Origin: SXOA01 sp051004015
GTDB taxonomy: Bacteria > Planctomycetota > Planctomycetia > Pirellulales > Pirellulaceae
Length of the DNA stretch: 52,896 bases
Reading direction: 5' to 3'
Assembly: GCA_051004015.1 (NCBI GenBank)
Contig: JBPCKT010000107.1
Coordinates: 1 to 52,896, forward strand
The notes below the pieces were generated by a model that had not been told where the DNA came from, ran no database searches, and was given only the letters and a program-made list of their open reading frames with translations. Of this stretch, positions 35,124 to 42,681 are shown piece by piece. Within the stretch, counting starts at the first letter, position 1. Every line of letters begins with the position of its first letter. A program made the position numbers and the translations under genes.

Positions 35124-35212
35124 TTAGACGGACGAAGCGGCTGCTGCGCGCGGCACGCGCTTCGTCCGTCTAACGCGCTTTTTGACGGACAAACCCAGAC
35201 AGGAGAATGTCC
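35124..35212 (+). promoter_or_regulatory. Structured intI leader with overlapping hairpins
   Basis: A perfect 16-bp stem joins 35124-35139 with 35158-35173, and a T5 run follows at 35179-35183. The 3' arm segment GTCCGTC (35164-35170) can instead pair with GACGGAC at 35184-35190. That segment can also pair weakly (GGACA with TGTCC, 35187-35191 and 35208-35212) around the ribosome site AGGAG (35201-35205). The mutually exclusive pairings resemble an attenuator or start-site switch. Pairings are observed; the regulatory role is inferred. Confidence 0.65.
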
Positions 35213-36187
35213 ATGAAGCTCCTCGAACATGTGCGCCAGACGGCGAGAGTCAAGCATTTCTCGTATCGAACGGAGAAAACTTATGTCTACTGGGCTGAGC
35301 GCTACATCCGCTTTCACGGCATCCGCCATCCGAACTTGATGGGGACCGCGGAAATCGAGAAGTTTTTGACCCACCTGGCGGTTGAAGGTCATGTCTCGGC
35401 GAGCACTCAAAATCAGGCCCTGGCCGCGCTCCTCTTTCTCTATCAGGAGGTGCTCAAAATGGACGTCGGGCACCTGGACGCCGTTCGGGCGCGGCGTCCC
35501 AAGCGCGTCCCCTGCGTCCTCTCGAGAAACGAGGTTTCCCAGCTCCTCTCCGGCCTGGACAAACTGGACACCCAGGAACCTTACGGCCTCATGGCGTCGC
35601 TGATGTACGGGGCCGGACTGCGACTCCTGGAGTGTTGCCGACTACGGGTCAAGGACGTGGACTTCGAGCGCGGCCAGTTGACGGTCCGCCAAGGTAAAGG
35701 AGACAAGGACCGGTACGTGATGCTTCCCGAGCCCGCCCGCGAGAGACTAAAGTCGCAACTCCTCTGGCGAAAAACGCTCCACGAGCGCGATCTGGCCCGC
35801 GGTTTGGGAAGGGTGGACATGCCCAGCGCTTTGGAAAGGAAGTTTCCCACCGCCAACCACGAGCTCGGCTGGCAGTTCCTCTTCGCCTCCACCAAGCTTT
35901 CGCGTTGTCCCCGCACGGGCCGCATCGGCCGGCATCACGTTCACGAGAGCGCCGTCCAGCGAGCGGTGACGAGCGTCGTGCGCAATCTCGGCTGGACCAA
36001 ACGGGCAACCTGCCACACGCTGCGGCATTCGTTTGCCACGCACCTCCTGGAAATGGGGCAGGACATCCGCACGGTGCAGGAATTGCTCGGCCATAACGAC
36101 GTGCGGACCACGATGATCTACACCCATGTCATGGAGAAGGCCGCAACCCGGGTTCGCAGCCCGCTGGCTTGCCTCATGCAGGGCTGA
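35213..36187 (+). CDS. intI: Integron integrase (IntI-type tyrosine recombinase)
   Basis: A 324-residue site-specific recombinase. The catalytic set is visible: Arg137 (GAGLRLLE), Lys in GKGDKDR, His268 and Arg271 (HTLRHSF), His294 (LLGHNDVRTT) and Tyr303 (MIYTHV). The IntI-specific insertion between the second and third patches is present at about 204-226 (PSALERKFPTANHELGW). It is followed by RTGRIGRHHVHESAVQRAV, which separates IntI from XerC/D. Two in-frame ATGs exist; I chose 35213 because AGGAG lies seven bases before it, whereas at 35207 the site would be one base away. The gene appears intact, so the integron may be active. Confidence 0.95.
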   Translation: MKLLEHVRQTARVKHFSYRTEKTYVYWAERYIRFHGIRHPNLMGTAEIEKFLTHLAVEGHVSASTQNQALAALLFLYQEVLKMDVGHLDAVRARRPKRVPCVLSRNEVSQLLSGLDKLDTQEPYGLMASLMYGAGLRLLECCRLRVKDVDFERGQLTVRQGKGDKDRYVMLPEPARERLKSQLLWRKTLHERDLARGLGRVDMPSALERKFPTANHELGWQFLFASTKLSRCPRTGRIGRHHVHESAVQRAVTSVVRNLGWTKRATCHTLRHSFATHLLEMGQDIRTVQELLGHNDVRTTMIYTHVMEKAATRVRSPLACLMQG

Positions 36188-36387
36188 CCACAGGCCACTG
36201 GCGCCGCGCCAAGCGAAAAATATTCTTTTGTTCATAGTGAACAAACGATATGTTTCGCGCATCATAGGGTTGGGGACCGTATGCGCGCGGAGCCGTGCTC
36301 AGCGAACGTCGGCACCCCAGGCGACAGGTAGCAGCTTATCGCCGCTTATCGGCCGATTCCATGTATTGAGATTCGTAGCGTGGCAAG

Positions 36388-36423
36388 TCACGGCGAGTCA
36401 GAGAGTTACGGCGAGTCACGGGC
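36388..36423. repeat. 18-bp tandem repeat (ACGGCGAGTCA)
   Basis: ACGGCGAGTCA occurs at 36391-36401 and 36409-36419 with an 18-base period, and a further partial copy (GGCAAGTCA) lies just upstream. Confidence 0.7.
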
Positions 36424-36470
36424 CAGAATGTGAATTGAAAGGGGGCTTATCAAGAAGGGATAGTCAGCGA

Positions 36471-36663
36471 GTTATTCACGGCTTGCCCTGCACGGAAGGT
36501 CATTTAAATTAAGTACTTACGAATCTACATCACTGCAAATGTGAATAATGAAGTGTCGTATTTTGGCGAAAATGAATAGTGAATAATCACCATAAAGCGA
36601 GAAGTGGCAAGAGGTTGTGGAGGGGCGTGTGGCGCGAGAAACGGGGCTGAAAATATGAATAAC
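36471..36663. repeat. Cluster of TGAATAA boxes including GTGAATAATCAC
   Basis: Boxes occur at 36471-36479 (inverted), 36541-36549, 36579-36590 (GTGAATAATCAC, a GTGA-N4-TCAC dyad) and 36655-36663. The same dyad and boxes recur at 50893-51004 upstream of dnaE. Confidence 0.65.
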
Positions 36664-36935
36664 TAGGGCCTGGCACCCCGCGAGATCACGGTGAAAGGCG
36701 GCCGATTGGAAATCGGAGATTTGAGATTGGAGACAAAGGGCCGCAAATCACCCCTATCAGACTCGCCAGAAGTGAATCAGGGGGAGAAATTGGATTTGGA
36801 AATTGGCTTATCAATCGCCAGCAGGAAACTTCGCGACCGAACCGCGCTGATACAGCCCAGGTTGGTAGAATTGGCACAGCAGTTGCCATTACCGACAGCA
36901 ATTAACGCGCCATTGAGACTATGAAGGAGTTTTCC

Positions 36936-39161
36936 ATGAGGGTTTGGCCTGGTCGCCCGCATCCGCTGGGGGCAACATGGGACGGTGCCGGCTGCAACTT
37001 CGGCCTCTTCTCGGAACACGGGACGAAAGTCGAGCTCTGCCTGTTTGACTCCCCGGAAGCCACGAAGGAAGTGGAACGTATTGCGCTCCCCGAGCATACC
37101 GATCAGGTCTGGCATGGGTATTTCCCCGATATTCTGCCGGGGCAGCTTTACGGCTACCGGGTGCACGGACCCTATGATCCGGCCAATGGGCACCGCTTCA
37201 ATCCGGCCAAGGTCGTGCTCGATCCCTACGTCAAAGCTTTTGGCCGCGATTTGAAATGGGACGACTCGCTGTTCGGCTACACGATCGGGGACAAGAAGGT
37301 CGACTTGTCGCGCGACGACCGGGACAGCGCGGCCTTCTGTCCACTGGCTGTGGTTGTGGATACCGCCTTCACCTGGGGCGATGACCGCCTGCCGCGCACT
37401 CCCTGGCATAAGACGCTGATCTATGAAATGCACGTCAAGGGAATGACGATGCTCAACGAGCAAGTCCCCGAGAAGCTCCGCGGCACCTATGCCGGTCTCG
37501 GCTCGGAAGCGGTGGTTAACCATCTGCTCAACCTCGGCGTCACCGCCGTCGAGCTGATGCCCGTTCATCACCATCTGGATGACCGGCATCTGGTCGAGCG
37601 CGGCCTGGCCAATTACTGGGGCTACAACACGCTGGCGTTTTTTGCGCCGGACCTCAAATACGCCACGACGCAAGAGCCGCAGATGGTCGCCCAGCAGTTC
37701 AAGATGATGGTGCGGTCGCTGCACTCGGCAGGCATTGAGGTGATCCTGGACGTGGTCTACAACCACACCGCGGAAGGGAACCAGCTCGGGCCGACCCTCT
37801 CCTGGCGGGGCATCGACAACGCCAGCTACTACCGCCTGGCCGAGGACAAGCGCTACTATATGGACTTCACCGGCTGCGGCAATACGCTGAACATGCAGCA
37901 TCCTCGCGTCTTGCAGCTCATCATGGACAGCCTCCGCTACTGGGTGCAGGAGATGCACGTGGACGGCTTTCGGTTTGATCTCGCCAGCACCCTCGCCCGC
38001 GAGCTGTTTGAGGTCAACCGGCTGGGGGCGTTCTTCGACATCATCGCCCAGGACCCTGTCATCTCGCAGGTCAAGCTGATCGCCGAACCCTGGGACGTCG
38101 GCCCTGGCGGATATCAGGTGGGCAATTTTCCGCCGGGCTGGGCGGAGTGGAATGGAAAATATCGCGATAATGTCCGCCGGTTCTGGAAAGGGGACGGCGG
38201 CACGGTCAGCGAATTCGCCACGCGCCTAGCCGGGTCGAGCGACCTTTATCAGCAAAGCGGCCGGGCCCCGTACGCTAGCGTCAACTTCATCACGTGCCAT
38301 GACGGTTTCTCGCTGGCGGACCTGGTGAGCTACAACGACAAGCACAACGAAGCCAATCAGGAAGGCAACAAGGACGGAGCGAACGACAACAATAGTTGGA
38401 ACTGCGGGTTTGAAGGTCCGACCGACGACGCCGCGATCAACGCCCTCCGCGAACAGCAGCGACGAAACTTCATCGCCACGCTGTTCTTCTCCCAGGGAGT
38501 GCCCATGTTGCTGGCCGGTGACGAATTCGGCCATAGCCAGAACGGCAATAATAACGCTTACTGCCAGGACAACGAGCTGACCTGGCTCAACTGGAACCTG
38601 AATGATCGGGACAAGTCATTCCTCGAATTCGTGCAAACCGTCAGCCGCATCTGGCAGGACCAGCCGGTGTTTCAACGTCGCAAATTTTTCCAGAACCGTT
38701 CCATCCGCGGCAGCGACATCACCGACATTTCGTGGTTCAACCCGTCTGGGGAGGAGATGTCTGAAGAGGATTGGACGTCACACTTCGCCCGGGCCTTGGG
38801 CCTGCGTTTGGCCGGCGACTTGATCGGCGACATTGACGAGCACGGCCAGCAGGTTCAGGGAGATACCACACTGCTGCTGATGAACGCGGATCACGACAAG
38901 GTGTCGTTTGTGCTTCCCGAGACCAAGGACGAACATCACTGGGAGCGGGTGCTTGATACGTCCCGGCCCACCGGGAATGAACAGGTACAACTCGGCGGCG
39001 GCGAAACCTATGAACTAGCCGGCCGCTCTGTCGTTTTGCTGGTAACGCGAGTGGCTGAGGAAACCGGCCAGTCGGTAACCACCGCCCAGTCCGATCAGCT
39101 CCGCCGCGATCGCCGCCGCGCACCTCCGCCGCCGAGATTACAATCAACCGGCTCGACCTAG
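36936..39161 (+). CDS. glgX: Glycogen debranching enzyme GlgX (isoamylase type)
   Basis: A 741-residue GH13 debranching enzyme acting on alpha-1,6 branches of glycogen. An N-terminal CBM48-like domain (RPHPLGATWDGAGCNFGLFSE) precedes the barrel. Conserved regions are VILDVVYNHTAEGN, VDGFRFDLAST (nucleophile Asp348), IAEPWDVGPGGYQ (acid/base Glu384) and FITCHDGFSLADL (Asp456). I chose the ATG at 36936 since AAGGAG lies six bases ahead; an upstream ATG at 36921 overlaps that site. The nitrilase-type gene begins 32 bases after the stop, so the two may be co-transcribed. Confidence 0.95.
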   Translation: MRVWPGRPHPLGATWDGAGCNFGLFSEHGTKVELCLFDSPEATKEVERIALPEHTDQVWHGYFPDILPGQLYGYRVHGPYDPANGHRFNPAKVVLDPYVKAFGRDLKWDDSLFGYTIGDKKVDLSRDDRDSAAFCPLAVVVDTAFTWGDDRLPRTPWHKTLIYEMHVKGMTMLNEQVPEKLRGTYAGLGSEAVVNHLLNLGVTAVELMPVHHHLDDRHLVERGLANYWGYNTLAFFAPDLKYATTQEPQMVAQQFKMMVRSLHSAGIEVILDVVYNHTAEGNQLGPTLSWRGIDNASYYRLAEDKRYYMDFTGCGNTLNMQHPRVLQLIMDSLRYWVQEMHVDGFRFDLASTLARELFEVNRLGAFFDIIAQDPVISQVKLIAEPWDVGPGGYQVGNFPPGWAEWNGKYRDNVRRFWKGDGGTVSEFATRLAGSSDLYQQSGRAPYASVNFITCHDGFSLADLVSYNDKHNEANQEGNKDGANDNNSWNCGFEGPTDDAAINALREQQRRNFIATLFFSQGVPMLLAGDEFGHSQNGNNNAYCQDNELTWLNWNLNDRDKSFLEFVQTVSRIWQDQPVFQRRKFFQNRSIRGSDITDISWFNPSGEEMSEEDWTSHFARALGLRLAGDLIGDIDEHGQQVQGDTTLLLMNADHDKVSFVLPETKDEHHWERVLDTSRPTGNEQVQLGGGETYELAGRSVVLLVTRVAEETGQSVTTAQSDQLRRDRRRAPPPPRLQSTGST

Positions 39162-39193
39162 GTGCGTCATTTCCTTGTTCCCCGAGAGGTCCC

Positions 39194-40075
39194 ATGCGTA
39201 TTGCCCATTGCCAGTTTGAGCCCAAGAGCGGGGACTTTGATGTCAACCTGGCCAAAGTGTCCGAAGGTCTGAAGGCAGCCGAGGAGGACCGGGCGGAAAT
39301 CGTCTCGTTTCCGGAGTGTTTCCTGACCGGCTATCAGGATGACGGGGAGCGAGCGAGGAAACACGCGTTTGCCGCGAGCTCGCCGCAGATGATGCGGCTG
39401 CTGGATGTGACGGCAAAGTTCGACCCCACGGTCATCATCGGCTTCAACGAGATTCGCGGCGAGGAGCTCTACAACACCTGTGCCATTGCCCATAAGGGGC
39501 ATTTGCTCGGGACGTACAGCAAGTGCTCGGCGTACATGAAATTCCACACGCAGGGACGGGAGTTTCCGGTCTTTGAGCGGGAGACACGCAAGGATGGCCG
39601 GGTGAAATTCGGCGTTATCATCTGCTCCGACGGCGGCTACATTGAGCCGGCCCGCATCCTGGCGGCGAAAGGGGCCCGCGCGGTCTTCGCCCCGCATTAC
39701 AACTACATCAATGCCGCGGGCCTCATCAGCCACTTCATGAAGGTGCGGGCCGACCATACCGCGCGGGCCGTGGAGAACAGCATCTTCTTCGTCCGAGGAA
39801 ACAACGTGACCATCGGCAAGGAATCCAGCGTCCAGGGCTTCGACGGCGTCGGCTACGGCGACAGCTACGTCATCGACCCGCACGGAGAAATCCTGGCCCG
39901 CACTCGCCGACATGTGGAAGACATCCTGCTCTGCGATATTGACGCCAATAACCCCAAGCACATCGACCGCAACTGGAAGCTCGGGCGGTCGCTATGGAGC
40001 GCGCGGGAATTCGGGCCGGCACTGACCGAGGCGTTGCGAGAAGTCGAAAGCCAAACAAAGACAGAGAAGAATTAA
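39194..40075 (+). CDS. Carbon-nitrogen hydrolase (nitrilase superfamily)
   Basis: A 293-residue amidase or nitrilase. The catalytic triad is Glu41 (FPECFLTGY), Lys110 (YSKCSAYMKFH) and Cys144 (VIICSDGGYIEP). Such enzymes hydrolyse amides or nitriles in the cytoplasm; the branch with CSDGGY resembles carbamoyl or omega-amide hydrolases, but the substrate is not identifiable. A purine-poor start region gives little evidence on translation. An inverted repeat begins at its stop codon. Confidence 0.9.
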   Translation: MRIAHCQFEPKSGDFDVNLAKVSEGLKAAEEDRAEIVSFPECFLTGYQDDGERARKHAFAASSPQMMRLLDVTAKFDPTVIIGFNEIRGEELYNTCAIAHKGHLLGTYSKCSAYMKFHTQGREFPVFERETRKDGRVKFGVIICSDGGYIEPARILAAKGARAVFAPHYNYINAAGLISHFMKVRADHTARAVENSIFFVRGNNVTIGKESSVQGFDGVGYGDSYVIDPHGEILARTRRHVEDILLCDIDANNPKHIDRNWKLGRSLWSAREFGPALTEALREVESQTKTEKN

Positions 40076-40197
40076 ACAGAAGGTAACGGAGGAAACGAAG
40101 GGAAGCAGAATGGAGGCGTTGACCGATCCGCGTATCCTCGGAATCAATTGTGGCATCTAGGATTTGGTTTCCTTCGTTCCCTTTGTTTCCTTCTGTT
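40075..40197. repeat. 32-bp inverted repeat of GAAGG/GAAAC words
   Basis: The left arm (40075-40106) and right arm (40166-40197) match in about 26 of 32 positions in inverted orientation, both starting AACAGAAGG. It fills the gap between the convergent nitrilase and lipoprotein genes and could terminate both. Confidence 0.75.
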
Positions 40198-40205
40198 CCA
40201 AAGTC

Positions 40206-41159
40206 TTACAGTCCCTTTCGGGCCACCTCAATCTCGGTTTTGAGCGGGCCGCGGAGCGAGCCGTCCTTGAGGTGGTCCGCGATGTCTTCGGCCTTTGTCA
40301 GCAGAGCTTTCGCGGGTCCCTTCTGGCCGGCTTCCTTCAGCTTCTTGGCAAGATGCACAAAGGCATTTGCCTTGCCGTCCGGAGATTCGACATGGTCGGC
40401 TTCCTTCTGCGCTTCGTCAAATGCGGCTTGCGATTCGGGCACCTTCTTCATCTTGGCGAGTTGGGCCGCGACTTCGGCCAGCGTGTCACACTTTTCCTTG
40501 GCGCTCGGCTGGGAGCGGGCGAATTCCAGAGCCTTGTCCGCGACTCGCTTGGCGTCCTCATCCTTGGGAAGCTTGGAGTAACCCGTTGCGATCCGGCCCA
40601 TCGCCTGGGCCTTGATGGTTGGATTGCCGATGGCGTCGGCTGCCGCCTCGGCCTTCTTCAGATACTCGGCGGCCAGGTCGGGGTTCTTCAGATAGGTGCC
40701 GCTGGTGGAAGCGAGCGAGATGAGCGGAGTAATCTTCGCATCGGCGTCCTTGATTTCGTCAGCAGCTTTGGCCGCTTCACTGAACAGGGGTTTGGCGTCG
40801 GAAACTTGCTCCAGCCGGCACATCGCGGCGGCGACATTATTCAGGCAGGTCGCCCGGCTCGCGGGGTCGGTGACTTCCTTGGCGGCGAGGGCGGCGGACG
40901 CCAGCGAGGATTGGGCGGCCAGGCCGTCTCCCGCTTTGTTCTGCTTTTCCGCGACTTTGGAAAGCTCGTTTGCTTTGAGGACCGGATCGTGCTGCTTGAG
41001 CGCCGCCGCATACTGGTCGGCGACCGATTTCTGCTTCGGCGAGGTCTTTCCGCCGCAGCCGAGCGCCAATGGAAATACGAAGAGAATAAGAAGCCACGGA
41101 TGGAACACGGAAGAACACGGATACGAAATGGCCCTGCGATTGTCTTTCCGCGACTTCAT
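40206..41159 (-). CDS. Lipoprotein with TPR-like helical repeats
   Basis: About 317 residues. A hydrophobic stretch LLILFVFPLALGC ends in a lipobox cysteine, so the protein should be lipid-anchored. The rest is a string of amphipathic helices with Ala/Leu periodicity (AAQSSLASAALAAKEV, DAKPLFSEAAKAADEI, AKRVADKALEFARSQ), resembling TPR or SEL1-like solenoids. The start is uncertain because the N-terminal region is built from the intergenic repeats CATTTTTCTGTC and CACGGAAGAACACGGAT. ATGs at 41189, 41174 and 41159 and a GTG at 41108 are candidates. Downstream of dapL on the same strand. Confidence 0.8.
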   Translation of the reverse strand: MKSRKDNRRAISYPCSSVFHPWLLILFVFPLALGCGGKTSPKQKSVADQYAAALKQHDPVLKANELSKVAEKQNKAGDGLAAQSSLASAALAAKEVTDPASRATCLNNVAAAMCRLEQVSDAKPLFSEAAKAADEIKDADAKITPLISLASTSGTYLKNPDLAAEYLKKAEAAADAIGNPTIKAQAMGRIATGYSKLPKDEDAKRVADKALEFARSQPSAKEKCDTLAEVAAQLAKMKKVPESQAAFDEAQKEADHVESPDGKANAFVHLAKKLKEAGQKGPAKALLTKAEDIADHLKDGSLRGPLKTEIEVARKGL

Positions 41160-41189
41160 TTTTCTGTCTTCCATTTTTTTGTCAGTCAT
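41157..41189. repeat. 15-bp-period CATTTTTCTGTC repeat
   Basis: CATTTTTCTGTC at 41157 and CATTTTTTTGTC at 41172, with a third CATT at 41187, repeat every 15 bases. They are the same words and period as at 13579-13605. They supply the ATG codons in the upstream part of the lipoprotein gene. Confidence 0.7.
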
Positions 41190-41200
41190 TCTGAGTCTGC

Positions 41201-42433
41201 CTAAAACACCAGTTCGCTCTGCCGCAACCGCTCTTCCGCCGTGGCCATGAGCGCGTCCTCGGCAGCTTCGTCCGCCGCTTCGTAAGTGACGCTGAATCGC
41301 AGGAAGGGGCCGGCGTCGTCCCACGGCACGGTGACCATCGACTGCTGAGTTATCAGATATTGACTGGCGGCTTCGGCATTCTCGAACTTCACTCCGCCCG
41401 CCAGGCCCGTGGGCGCCTTCGTGTAAAGGAAGTAAGTTCCCCCCGGCATCTTGCAGTCGAAGCCGCAACGGCTGAGCGTGGCAACAAGCTTTTTGAGGCG
41501 TCGCTCGTACTTGGTGCGGGTGCGTACCGGGATGCTGTCGTCGTCGAGGGCGAAGGCCGCGGCGTTTTGAATCGCGCCGAACTGCCCGCTATCGGAGTTA
41601 TCCTTGACGTCGGCCAGGGCGCGGACAATTCGCTCCGCCCCGCAGACCCAGCCGATCCGCCAACCAATCATGTCAAAGCCCTTGGACAGCGAATGGATTT
41701 CCACGCCGACATCCATCGCACCCGGCACGCTCAAAAAACTGAGGGGTTTGCTGCCGTAGGTGAGCATCATGTGGGCGGCGTCTTGAGCGACGACGAACTT
41801 CCGCTCTTTGGCAAGCGCGATGACTTTGGCGTAGAAATCCGGCGTCACGGTCTTGCCCGTCGGGCTGTTCGGGTAGTTGAGCACCAGCAGCTTCGTCTTG
41901 TCCCAAACGCTCTCGGGGATCGCCGCGAAGTCCGGCAGGAACTCATTCTCCACCAACAGCGGCAGGCGATAGACCGAGCCTCCATAGTACTTGGTGTGCG
42001 TGCCGGCGACGGGATAGCCGGGGACGGTCATCATGGTGACGTCGCCCGGGTTGATGAAGCAGGCCGGCAACATTGCCAAGGCCGGCTTGCTGCCGATGCA
42101 GTGGTTGACCTGCGTGGCCGGGTCGAGGCTGACGCCAAAGTTCCGCTGCATGAACCGGGCGGCTGCTTCCTTGAAAGCTGCGTTGCCGTTGTCCATGTAG
42201 CCCCGGTTCTCCGGGCGGCTGATTTCCTCGGTCATCTTGCGACGGACGGCATCGGGAGCCATCGCGTCGTTTTCGCCGATGCCAAAGTCGACCAGCGAAC
42301 GCTGAGGGTAGTCGGCCAAGGCCTTCCGCTTGGCCCGCTTGATCTTCTCGAACTTATAGATCTCCGTCCCCTTGCCATAATTGACGCCGCCGATGCGCTC
42401 GGCAAAGAGGGACTGATAGTACGGGTCGGACAT
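41201..42433 (-). CDS. dapL: LL-diaminopimelate aminotransferase
   Basis: A 410-residue class I PLP aminotransferase. The N-terminus ERIGGVNYGKGTEIYKFEKIKRAK is characteristic of DapL. PLP-site features are NYPNSPTG (186-193), the Schiff-base Lys251 in SLSKGFDMIGWRIG, and the C-terminal substrate Arg in FLRFSVTY. DapL converts tetrahydrodipicolinate directly to LL-2,6-diaminopimelate for lysine synthesis. Its presence says this organism uses the aminotransferase variant of the lysine pathway. Confidence 0.93.
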   Translation of the reverse strand: MSDPYYQSLFAERIGGVNYGKGTEIYKFEKIKRAKRKALADYPQRSLVDFGIGENDAMAPDAVRRKMTEEISRPENRGYMDNGNAAFKEAAARFMQRNFGVSLDPATQVNHCIGSKPALAMLPACFINPGDVTMMTVPGYPVAGTHTKYYGGSVYRLPLLVENEFLPDFAAIPESVWDKTKLLVLNYPNSPTGKTVTPDFYAKVIALAKERKFVVAQDAAHMMLTYGSKPLSFLSVPGAMDVGVEIHSLSKGFDMIGWRIGWVCGAERIVRALADVKDNSDSGQFGAIQNAAAFALDDDSIPVRTRTKYERRLKKLVATLSRCGFDCKMPGGTYFLYTKAPTGLAGGVKFENAEAASQYLITQQSMVTVPWDDAGPFLRFSVTYEAADEAAEDALMATAEERLRQSELVF

Positions 42434-42606
42434 ATGGCTCTTCTCGTCGTGACAAACCGCCAGCTTGTCGGCTCAGGGGCCATCAGGCAATAAATGGGCT
42501 GCAAAACGGGCCGTTCAGCCACTTTACCGCTAGACGCCTCTCTTCACAACGGGCCGGTTTTGGGGTTGGTTGAGAGGCGGAAAGTGCGCTAGAATAGCCC
42601 AATTTA

Positions 42607-42664
42607 GCCAGCACACTCCGTGTGCTGGCGCGTGTTTTTGAAACGCGGCGCACAGGGAGTGTGC
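42607..42664. repeat. Paired palindromes (GCACACTCCGTGTGC type)
   Basis: A perfect 10-bp stem GCCAGCACAC/GTGTGCTGGC with 3-base loop (42607-42629) is followed by a second palindromic copy (GCACAGGGAGTGTGC, 42650-42664). The second copy is the reverse complement of the first with one mismatch. It lies just upstream of the RND exporter start. Confidence 0.85.
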
Positions 42665-42681
42665 GGCCTACTCGATCTACT

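Larger units (their letters stand above)
33428..36187. mobile_element. Chromosomal integron: intI, attI and a two-cassette array
   Basis: The element comprises an integron integrase gene (plus strand, 35213-36187) and divergent promoters. An attI-like core at 35005-35011 is followed by two minus-strand cassettes ending in attC sites at 34119-34211 and 33428-33527. Cassette 1 is about 885 bp and cassette 2 about 690 bp, each with one ORF close to its 5' end, oriented away from intI. All boundaries share the 7-mer GTTCGGC on the cassette strand. The cassettes look less GC-rich than the flanks. The arrangement matches the canonical layout (intI divergent from cassettes). Confidence 0.88.
36188..36935. 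other. Gene-free AT-rich repeat region between intI and glgX
   Basis: No gene is seen. From left to right it holds the 16-base word shared with 3073-3088 (36334-36349), an 18-bp tandem repeat (36388-36423) and four TGAATAA-type boxes (36471-36663). A run of GGAAATCGGAGATTTGAGATT-like word repeats follows near 36707-36740. The AT-rich middle contrasts with its surroundings. Confidence 0.6.

Noticed and set aside
35124..35173. The large hairpin upstream of intI as an attC site
   Set aside because: It begins with TTAGAC and ends with GTCTAA, the reverse of the RYYYAAC to GTTRRRY order, has a perfectly paired stem without the extrahelical bases of attC, and the cassette boundary is clearly at 35005-35011.
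35085..35212. LexA control of intI
   Set aside because: No CTGT-N8-ACAG box overlaps P_intI or its leader; the nearest CTGTATAAACA lies on the attI side and lacks the second half.
36188..36935. tRNA gene as integration target next to intI
   Set aside because: No cloverleaf or T-loop sequence is seen in the interval, and integrons do not need one.
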